A stretch of DNA of 21,094 bases. Origin: Microscillaceae bacterium (lineage in GTDB: Bacteria; Bacteroidota; Bacteroidia; Cytophagales; Microscillaceae). The stretch lies in NCBI GenBank assembly GCA_003483885.1, contig DMXI01000428.1, positions 1 to 21,094 of the forward strand, given 5' to 3'. Below are positions 15,667-21,094 of this stretch, in pieces; the stretch's first letter is position 1; every line of letters begins with the position of its first letter. The position numbers and the translations under genes were made by a program. The notes below the pieces were generated by a model. That model was not told where the DNA came from. It saw only the letters and a program-made list of their open reading frames with translations, and did not search any database.

Positions 15667-16308
15667 TCAATTACTTGACCTTCTAACCAAAGACAACATT
15701 AATCCACTGAAAATTAATAACACTCCCACAATTCTGTTTTGTAAATGTACCTTCTCCTGGTTTTCAAGATATAGCTTGAGCCTTTCTGCAAATTGCGCAT
15801 AAATCAATAATGACAAACCATCAACCGCCAGATAGGTAATCGCCATAATAACGACCTGTGGCAAAAAAGGAGCATTGCTTACAATGAAAAGGGGAAACAA
15901 AGCAGCAAAAAACACAATGGCTTTGGGATTGGCAGCCGACATTAAAAATCCTTCAAGGTATAATTTACCAAAACCCCTTCCTCTGTTACCTTCTTGCTCG
16001 TTGGCAATCGACAAGTCAATTTGAGGTTTAGTCAAAATCTTATTGATACCCATATAGATGAGATAAGCCACTCCACACCATTTAATCACTTGAAAAAGTT
16101 CTCCTGAAGATACTACAATAGAAGCAAGTCCTAATGAAGCTAAAACCATTTGACAGAGATTGGCTGACAGATCGCCCAGAATTGTCCCTAAAGTTCTTTT
16201 GGTGCCATATTTCATACTATTGGCGGTAGCTAATAATACACTTGGGCCAGGGGTAATCGCCAAAACAGCCGCGGTTCCTAAAAATGATAGCCAGAGAGTA
16301 AATTCCAT
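15667..16308 (-). CDS. LysE/RhtB-family amino-acid exporter
   Basis: The 213-residue inner-membrane protein has about six hydrophobic helices and the LysE-superfamily signature near the N terminus: AVLAITPGPSVLLATANS (TPGP at 19-22) followed by SMKYGTKRTLGTILGD. The second family motif, SAANPKAIVFFAALFPLF (NPKA at 127-130), is also present. The family exports amino acids or derivatives such as homoserine, threonine or lysine; the substrate cannot be assigned. A 9-bp inverted repeat (16313-16339) ends 5 nt before the start codon in the minus-strand leader and could regulate it. The VOC gene lies 66 nt upstream on the same strand. Confidence 0.9.
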   Translation of the reverse strand: MEFTLWLSFLGTAAVLAITPGPSVLLATANSMKYGTKRTLGTILGDLSANLCQMVLASLGLASIVVSSGELFQVIKWCGVAYLIYMGINKILTKPQIDLSIANEQEGNRGRGFGKLYLEGFLMSAANPKAIVFFAALFPLFIVSNAPFLPQVVIMAITYLAVDGLSLLIYAQFAERLKLYLENQEKVHLQNRIVGVLLIFSGLMLSLVRRSSN

Positions 16309-16312
16309 AATT

Positions 16313-16339
16313 GTTTTGTGTTTAATTGGTACACAAAAC
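16313..16339 (-). promoter_or_regulatory. Inverted repeat in the leader of the LysE-type gene
   Basis: GTTTTGTGT (16313-16321) and ACACAAAAC (16331-16339) form a perfect 9-bp dyad with a 9-nt centre, immediately upstream of the ATG at 16308. It could be a repressor operator or an mRNA hairpin over the ribosome-binding region. Confidence 0.4.
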
Positions 16340-16374
16340 TTACTATTTTTTCGTGAAAAGGAAAAGAGGTATTG

Positions 16375-16824
16375 CTAGATTCTATCCCAATGCTGCAATT
16401 CAATCAAATTACCATCAGGATCACGGGCATATACAAAAGTGATCTCTCCTACTCCTTCTACTGGCTTCGTTGTTACCTCACCGTTACTACGTCCTCCGTT
16501 TGCTTCTAAATCGGCCAATACTTCAGCGACATCTGCTACCTCAAAGGCGATGTGGCCAAACCCTCGGGTATTTGGGTTTATTTCGGCTAAATCTTCGGTA
16601 TTGCCATATTGATAAATTTCCAGGGTAGGGCCATTGTCTCCATAACCAGGCAATCGCAAGTGAGCACCTTTCAAACTGGCATTGGGCACCCCTGTTCCTT
16701 GGGATAGCCACTCTCCTGCTTGGTTTCTTTCGGGAGGCACAAGCACACACGCAAAAACTTTGATATAAAAATCGGCCAGTTTCCGCCAGTCTTTGCTAAT
16801 GATGTTGGTGTGGACGTATTTCAT
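16375..16824 (-). CDS. VOC-family (glyoxalase/dioxygenase-like) protein
   Basis: The 149-residue protein has two beta-alpha-beta-beta-beta modules of the vicinal-oxygen-chelate fold. Predicted metal ligands are placed as in glyoxalase-type members: His5 (KYVHTNI), Glu69 (PTLEIYQY), His91 (GFGHIAFEV) and Glu142 (GNLIELQHW). The RDPDGNLIELQ ending is highly typical. The specific reaction is not determinable; candidates are lyase, dioxygenase or resistance-type activity. I start at the ATG at 16824, where the first beta strand begins. The frame continues open to 16923, but that stretch is made of palindromic repeats (16861-16911). ClpB is encoded upstream and the LysE-type exporter downstream on the same strand. 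Confidence 0.88.
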   Translation of the reverse strand: MKYVHTNIISKDWRKLADFYIKVFACVLVPPERNQAGEWLSQGTGVPNASLKGAHLRLPGYGDNGPTLEIYQYGNTEDLAEINPNTRGFGHIAFEVADVAEVLADLEANGGRSNGEVTTKPVEGVGEITFVYARDPDGNLIELQHWDRI

Positions 16825-16860
16825 TAGATTACAGAAGTTACGCAGCTTTTCCATTGTTGG

Positions 16861-16911
16861 CCGTAGTTTCCGAACTACGGCTTTGATATAAGGTTCAGTT
16901 TGTAACTGAAC
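16861..16911. repeat. Two adjacent palindromes with AGTT/AACT core
   Basis: The first is CCGTAGTT (16861-16868), TCCG, AACTACGG (16873-16880), extendable by one outer G-C pair. The second is GTTCAGTT (16893-16900), TGT, AACTGAAC (16904-16911). Both are perfect 8-bp stems ending inward in AGTT and AACT. They lie in the leader of the VOC gene. Confidence 0.65.
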
Positions 16912-16999
16912 TCGTTTTGACAAAAACGAAATGATTACTTTACATCTGCTCTAAAACATTCATTTTAGTGCTTTAAACGGCTTTTGTGAGGTATAAAGT

Positions 17000-17079
17000 C
17001 ATTTTTTCAAAATGAGACAAGTTCCAAACTTGTCGCTTCATTTACCCTGCTTAGTTATCGCTGTGCTCAAACTAAGCAG
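17000..17079. repeat. Hairpin cluster between clpB and the VOC gene
   Basis: Three stems occur in tandem:
- CATTTT/AAAATG (17000-17014);
- GACAAGTT, CCA, AACTTGTC (17016-17034);
- CTGCTTAGTT (17047-17056) with AACTAAGCAG (17070-17079), 10 bp.
The last two again end inward in AGTT and AACT. The cluster follows the clpB stop (17109) in the transcription direction. Only short T runs are present, so termination is possible but not classic. Confidence 0.6.
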
Positions 17080-17108
17080 AACGAGGTTTCGCAATGCATA
17101 AGATGTTA

Positions 17109-19733
17109 CTACCCCCGATCAATCTCAATATCATCTAAATTGACAAACTGCACCCGATCGTATTCGTCTAGCGTAATCGCAATGACTGAATCTTTACGAA
17201 TCTTACCCGCCAATATTTCTTTAGAAAGGTCATTGAGCAGGCGTTTTTGAAGTACTCGTTTCAAAGGTCGGGCTCCAAACTCCCGCTGGAATCCCATTTC
17301 CGCAAAGGTGCGCAATACATCATCAGTAGCTTCCAGATTAATGCCATTTTCGGCCAATTGTTTCTGTATTTGTCGGAATTGAATTTTGGAAATCTGTACC
17401 ATATCACGTGGCGAAAGCTGACGGAATAGCACCACTTCGTCGATACGGTTCAAAAACTCGGGCCTTACCCCCTGCTTGAGCATATCAACGATGTCTTCTT
17501 TGGTGTTTTCCATAATGTCAAACTCGGTCTCCAGCGTGATTTCCTCAAAGTTTTTGTGAATCATTTCCGAACCCACGTTAGAGGTCATGATAATGATCGT
17601 ATTACGGAAGTTGGCCACCCGTCCTTTGCTATCCGTGAGACGACCTTCGTCCAACACTTGCAATAAAATATTGAATACATCGGGATGGGCTTTTTCAAAC
17701 TCGTCCAGCAAGATCACCGAATAAGGTTTGCGTCTTACTGCTTCGGTCAACTGGCCGCCTTCGTCATAACCTACATAACCGGGAGGTGCTCCAATCAAAC
17801 GGCTCACCGCATGCTGTTCCTGGTACTCCGACATATCGATGCGTACCATGGCATTTTCATCATTGAATAAAAATTCGGCTAAAGCTTTAGCTAATTCAGT
17901 TTTCCCTACACCTGAGCTTCCGATAAATATAAAGGAACCAATGGGGCGTTTGGGGTCTTGCAAACCCGCTCGACTACGGCGCACCGCATCCGAAATCACT
18001 TTAATCGCTTGAGCTTGTCCAGCTACGCGTTTTGCCAGTTCATCTTCTAGCTGCAATAGCTTGTCACGCTCGCTTTGCATAATCTTAGAAACCGGAACCC
18101 CTGTCCATTTGGCCACCACTTCGGCAATGTCTTCACTGGTGACTTCTTCTTTTACCATGGAGTTATCGGGTGCTTCTTGCATTTCTTGCTGCAACTGCGC
18201 CAAACGGTCTTCGCTCTCTTTGATTTTACCATAACGCAGCTCTGCCACCTTGCCATAATCGTGTTGACGTTCGGCTTGTTCAGCCTCGAGCTTATAGCGC
18301 TCTATATTTTCTTTTTCCTTATGAATACTTTCAATCAAGCTTTTTTCACTGCGCCATTTGGTGCGTAACTCATCGCGCTTGGCTTGCAAATCTGTGATTT
18401 CTTTAGAAAGTTGTTCTTCCTTTTCCCGATCATCTTCACGTCGGATAGCTTCCCGCTCAATTTCTAACTGCATCACCTTGCGATTGACTTCGTCAAGCTC
18501 TTCGGGCATAGAGTCTATCTCAATTCTCAATTTGGCCGAAGCTTCGTCCATCAAATCAATGGCTTTATCGGGCAAGAAACGGTCTGAAATATAACGATGC
18601 GAAAGTTCTACGGCAGTAATAATCGCATCATCTTTGATATGCACGCCATGATGGATTTCATAGCGCTCTTTGAGTCCCCGTAAAATAGAAATGGCATCTT
18701 GTACATCTGGCTCGTCTACCATTACCGTCTGAAAACGACGCTCCAGAGCCTTGTCTTTCTCAATGTATTGTTGATATTCTTTTAGAGTGGTGGCCCCAAT
18801 GGCGTGTAACTCACCTCGGGCCAGGGCTGGCTTCAATAAGTTAGCGGCATCCATCGCTCCTTCTCCGCTGCTGCCTGCCCCAATCAGGGTATGAATTTCA
18901 TCTATAAACAGGATAATTTCTCCCTCTGAGTCTACCACTTCTTTGATCACCGCTTTGAGCCTTTCCTCAAACTCTCCTTTATATTTGGCACCTGCTACCA
19001 GTAAGCCCATATCCAGGGAAACAATGGTTTTAGACTTTAGATTTTCGGGCACGTCGCCAATGACAATTCTTTGGGCCAACCCTTCGGCAATAGCAGTTTT
19101 ACCCACACCTGGTTCTCCTAACAAAATAGGGTTGTTTTTGGTACGCCGCGACAAAATCTGCAACAAGCGACGGATTTCGTCGTCGCGTCCAATCACTGGG
19201 TCTAGCTTACCTGCTTTGGCCAGTTCGTTTAAGTTTTTGGAATATCTTTCCAGAGATTGATATTTGGCTTCGGCATTAGGGTCACTTACTTTTTCATTGC
19301 CACGTAACTCCTGAATGGCTTTGATGAGGTATTCTTCACTAAAACCCACGTCTTTGAGCAACGAAGAAACTTTATCGGTTCCAGCTAACATACCCAGCCA
19401 AATATGCTCAATGGCAATGTATTCGTCTTTCATTTCATCGGCATAAGCTTCTGCTTTTTGAAATGAATGCACAATGTCGTTAGACAAATACAGCGACCCC
19501 TGAGCTTTGGGGTAGCTCTCTATCACCTCATCCAATTTAGTTCTCAGATAAGCAGGGTTTGCATTCAGTTTGCGTAAAATAAAGTTTGATAAATTTTCGT
19601 CATCCTCTAGAATTGCCTTCAGCAAATGTCCATTCTCGATTACCTGATGCGAATGCCCGGTAGCGATTTGGGTAGATTTCTGAATAACCTCCTGGGCTTT
19701 TATCGTGTAGTTACTAAAGTTCAAAGCGTTCAC
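17109..19733 (-). CDS. clpB: ATP-dependent disaggregase ClpB
   Basis: This Hsp100 hexameric chaperone rescues aggregated proteins together with DnaK in the cytoplasm. The 874 residues hold, in order:
- a Clp N-domain (1-145);
- AAA-1 with Walker A GEPGVGKT (206-213), pore loop YKGEFEER (251-258) and Walker B ILFIDE (274-279);
- the coiled-coil M domain (about 405-525), which marks ClpB rather than ClpA or ClpC;
- AAA-2 with Walker A GSSGVGKT (605-612), pore loop GYVGYDEGG (652-660) and Walker B VILLDE (673-678);
- a C-terminal D2 small domain.
No ATG is available at the start. A GTG at 19733 follows an in-frame stop; a TTG at 19724 would give MNFSNYTIKAQE, closer to relatives. No CIRCE element was seen upstream. 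The VOC gene lies downstream. Confidence 0.96.
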   Translation of the reverse strand: MNALNFSNYTIKAQEVIQKSTQIATGHSHQVIENGHLLKAILEDDENLSNFILRKLNANPAYLRTKLDEVIESYPKAQGSLYLSNDIVHSFQKAEAYADEMKDEYIAIEHIWLGMLAGTDKVSSLLKDVGFSEEYLIKAIQELRGNEKVSDPNAEAKYQSLERYSKNLNELAKAGKLDPVIGRDDEIRRLLQILSRRTKNNPILLGEPGVGKTAIAEGLAQRIVIGDVPENLKSKTIVSLDMGLLVAGAKYKGEFEERLKAVIKEVVDSEGEIILFIDEIHTLIGAGSSGEGAMDAANLLKPALARGELHAIGATTLKEYQQYIEKDKALERRFQTVMVDEPDVQDAISILRGLKERYEIHHGVHIKDDAIITAVELSHRYISDRFLPDKAIDLMDEASAKLRIEIDSMPEELDEVNRKVMQLEIEREAIRREDDREKEEQLSKEITDLQAKRDELRTKWRSEKSLIESIHKEKENIERYKLEAEQAERQHDYGKVAELRYGKIKESEDRLAQLQQEMQEAPDNSMVKEEVTSEDIAEVVAKWTGVPVSKIMQSERDKLLQLEDELAKRVAGQAQAIKVISDAVRRSRAGLQDPKRPIGSFIFIGSSGVGKTELAKALAEFLFNDENAMVRIDMSEYQEQHAVSRLIGAPPGYVGYDEGGQLTEAVRRKPYSVILLDEFEKAHPDVFNILLQVLDEGRLTDSKGRVANFRNTIIIMTSNVGSEMIHKNFEEITLETEFDIMENTKEDIVDMLKQGVRPEFLNRIDEVVLFRQLSPRDMVQISKIQFRQIQKQLAENGINLEATDDVLRTFAEMGFQREFGARPLKRVLQKRLLNDLSKEILAGKIRKDSVIAITLDEYDRVQFVNLDDIEIDRG

Positions 19734-19975
19734 AGATTAGGGTTGTTAGTGACTAATCAATTTAAAAAGTAATACCGGTCAATATAATGTGTATGGGTAA
19801 CAATGAAATTTACACATTTATAGAAGTATTCACAAATTGTGAACCAAGCACTTTTAAGTAGCTAATACTAAAAAGGGAAGAAAAAGATGCGCAGATTTGT
19901 CACATAACCTGACAAACCGACACTATATATAAATATGACAGCTATCCAGAAATAATCGCTATAATGTGATTAAAT

Positions 19976-20022
19976 ATCCTCACTTTTGAGGATGTAAATG
20001 TAAATATCTTGTCCTACATTTA
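19976..20022 (+). ncRNA. Possible structured RNA ahead of terminator
   Basis: Hairpin ATCCTCA/TGAGGAT (19976-19982 and 19987-19993) is followed at once by TAAATGTA/TACATTTA (19995-20002 and 20015-20022), then by the terminator at 20039. No protein gene on the + strand precedes the terminator, so a small RNA or a regulatory leader is the simplest explanation. I could not match it to a known riboswitch or sRNA family, and the 5' end is unknown. Confidence 0.3.
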
Positions 20023-20038
20023 GGGCTCAATAATTGGC

Positions 20039-20087
20039 AAAAGCCACTTTTTCTCGTGCAAAAACACTCAGGAAAAGTGGCTTTTTT
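20039..20087 (+). terminator. Strong intrinsic terminator
   Basis: A perfect 13-bp stem, AAAAGCCACTTTT (20039-20051) with AAAAGTGGCTTTT (20073-20085), encloses a 21-nt loop and continues into six T (20082-20087) on the + strand. Its A-rich 5' flank gives only a weak T tract on the minus strand, so the + direction is favoured. Confidence 0.75.
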
Positions 20088-20117
20088 ATTTATGTTTTAA
20101 TTAAAAACTCTTACACA

Positions 20118-20237
20118 ATGGACTTATTTGAAATCATATCATTTGTTTGTTTACTCATCATTACCGCCAATAATTTATGGGCTTTTATTGATAAGGTAAA
20201 TAAAGACCATCATCACCAAGAAAATAAACCTTCATAA
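20118..20237 (+). CDS. Possible 39-residue membrane peptide
   Basis: ATG at 20118 opens a 39-codon frame, MDLFEIISFVCLLIITANNL and onward: one hydrophobic helix (about 4-24) and a charged tail rich in Asp, Lys and His (KDHHHQENK). This single-pass layout is typical of small bacterial membrane proteins. There is no clear ribosome-binding site, and the strong terminator ends 30 nt upstream, so expression would need read-through or a promoter in that 30-nt gap. A 12-bp palindrome TGTACATGTACA (20241-20252) follows the stop. Confidence 0.35.
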   Translation: MDLFEIISFVCLLIITANNLWAFIDKVNKDHHHQENKPS

Positions 20238-20771
20238 CCTTGTACATGTACAGCACAAATGCTTAAAAACCTGTATTTAGCACAATTATTGGCAATTCTA
20301 GCCGATTTTGAGTCGATCGCATTTAGTGACTCATCACTTACAGCACAAATATTTTTGGATGCCAAAACATTTAGGAAAAGATATACCCACACTTTTAGGA
20401 TATTGAACACCTGCACATCAAAGTACATTGTAACCCGCCAAGGCTTTGATTTTATGTACCTCAAATTATAAAACCTTTACGAAAACCCGTCCATCTGTTT
20501 TCATCAAAAACAAACCAGAGAACCTAGAATAATGGCCACTCGCTAAGAGACATGCAGTGAAAGTGCAGGCACTTAGCTCTAGTCGAGTAAGCAATATTAG
20601 AAGACTTTCAGTTGTGAATATGTAAGAGTGATTGTAGCGGTAGCGAATTGGGATTATTCATAACTACCCCAAAAGCAAAAAAGCGCAGTATCTAATACCG
20701 CGCTTTCATATTTCTAAAACTGTTTATTCTTCGTGTTAGGTAGCATTAACACTTTTATAGTGCTAATAACT
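20238..20771. other. Intergenic region without a convincing gene
   Basis: Open frames of 70-83 codons exist on both strands over 20213-20471 but overlap each other and resemble no family. A 12-nt direct repeat TACAGCACAAAT occurs at 20249-20260 and 20339-20350. Around 20538-20588 paired segments ACTCG/CGAGT and CTAAG/CTTAG enclose a TGCA/TGCA stem, suggesting a foldable RNA. The right end holds the terminator of the edge gene. Confidence 0.4.
20671..20704 (-). terminator. Intrinsic terminator of the edge gene
   Basis: A stem of nine pairs with one A-C mismatch (20682-20691 with 20695-20704, loop CTA) is followed on the minus strand by TTTTTT, G/C and TTTT. It ends the transcript of the gene whose stop codon is at 20772. 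Confidence 0.75.
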
Positions 20772-21094
20772 TTATTGCAAGGCTTTTACCTTATACAAGT
20801 TTACATCTTCATAACGTTTCAGCAAAGTACTTACTGAAATCAAATCATTGGAGAAGTCTTCACCTCCTTCCAAATACTTAATAGTGCCATAGGGTGCAAA
20901 ATGCATGGCTATGACTAAGTTTGTTTTATGAAGCCAAATGCCTCTGCGATAAGTAAATTCGTATTTGCCACCCATGGCTTCATACATTTTGATCAACTTT
21001 CGCATTAGCTCATCCTGCTGTTCGCAGGTCATTGGTCGTTTATAGCCATTTGCAGCAATCAAGTGATCAGTCACTTGATATTTGCCATAAGTAA
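20772..21094 (-). CDS. Hypothetical protein, 5' end beyond the window
   Basis: The frame stays open to the right edge, so about 107 C-terminal residues are visible and the true start probably lies outside. A GTG at 21074 could also start a 100-residue protein. Visible segments include CEQQDELMRKLIKMYEAMGG, YEFTYRRGIWLHKTNLVIAM, APYGTIKYLEGG and SVSTLLKRYEDV. The make-up is soluble alpha/beta. I recognise no family. A strong terminator lies 68 nt downstream, supporting a genuine minus-strand transcript. Confidence 0.6.
   Translation of the reverse strand, partial: TYGKYQVTDHLIAANGYKRPMTCEQQDELMRKLIKMYEAMGGKYEFTYRRGIWLHKTNLVIAMHFAPYGTIKYLEGGEDFSNDLISVSTLLKRYEDVNLYKVKALQ

Larger units (their letters stand above)
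19734..20117. other. Intergenic region upstream of clpB with several dyads
   Basis: No recognised gene lies in these 384 nt. Inverted repeats found:
- AATGTGTA/TACACATT (19786-19793 and 19811-19818);
- the tight dyad TTCACAA-A-TTGTGAA (19839-19853), 106 nt from the clpB start;
- TTTGTCA/TGACAAA (19896-19916).
The right part holds two hairpins and a strong + strand terminator, entered separately. No exact TAnnTTTG match was seen facing clpB. Confidence 0.45.

Noticed and set aside
16825..16923. 33-residue N-terminal extension of the VOC protein
   Set aside because: It is a translation of palindromic repeat DNA (16861-16911); the VOC fold begins at the ATG at 16824.
18075..18368. Open frames opposite clpB on the + strand
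   Set aside because: They are antisense shadows of a strongly conserved coding region, with compositions typical of such shadows.
20259..20471. 70-codon + strand frame and overlapping 83-codon minus-strand frame (20213-20464)
   Set aside because: They overlap each other on opposite strands, resemble no family, and lack ribosome-binding or promoter signals.
20521..20600. tRNA candidate
   Set aside because: Arm lengths and the T-loop and anticodon features do not fit; no acceptor stem forms.

Overview
The window looks like chromosomal DNA of an AT-rich member of the Bacteroidota, most likely a marine cytophagalean such as Microscilla or a relative. That is my inference from four things: families largely confined to this phylum (DUF3810, a DUF4907-like lipoprotein), a large leucine-rich-repeat protein, weak or absent Shine-Dalgarno sequences, and three promoters of the Bacteroidota type (TTG, 20-21 nt, TAnnTTTG). 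No rRNA, tRNA, CRISPR array, transposase, integrase or phage gene is visible.

Layout. Bases 1-4258 (+ strand) hold nucleotide-sugar genes: UDP-glucose 6-dehydrogenase, an intrinsic terminator, then UDP-glucuronate decarboxylase, UDP-glucose 4-epimerase and a small lipoprotein. Together the three enzymes can make UDP-glucuronate, UDP-xylose and UDP-galactose for surface polysaccharide. Bases 4260-5453 (-) encode a polytopic membrane protein. Bases 5484-7994 (+) encode D-aminoacyl-tRNA deacylase and an LRR-BRCT-LRR protein, each behind its own promoter. Bases 8112-10427 hold a GNAT acetyltransferase (-), a secreted hypothetical protein (-) and a membrane-anchored TPR protein (+). Bases 10424-14838 (-) hold a DUF4240 protein translationally coupled to a DUF3810 HExxH membrane protein, a secreted SH3 protein, a YdeI/OmdA-type protein and an alpha/beta hydrolase. 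Bases 14839-15602 hold a nested inverted-repeat element and a small orphan gene (+). Bases 15667-19733 (-) hold a LysE-type exporter, a VOC-fold protein and the disaggregase ClpB. The right end holds a structured intergenic region with a strong terminator, a possible 39-residue membrane peptide, and a gene cut by the window edge.

Most of the window is housekeeping or ordinary accessory content. No obvious new multi-gene defence or biosynthetic system is visible. The parts most worth a second look are non-coding: a 145-bp nested inverted repeat (14991-15135), a cluster of hairpins sharing an AGTT/AACT core (16861-17079, with a relative at 12240-12258), and a hairpin series ending in a strong terminator ahead of a tiny ORF (19976-20237). 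Among proteins, the LRR-BRCT-LRR architecture and the DUF3810/DUF4240 coupling stand out. Several open frames extend upstream of the likely start through hairpin or promoter DNA, so I trimmed those starts.
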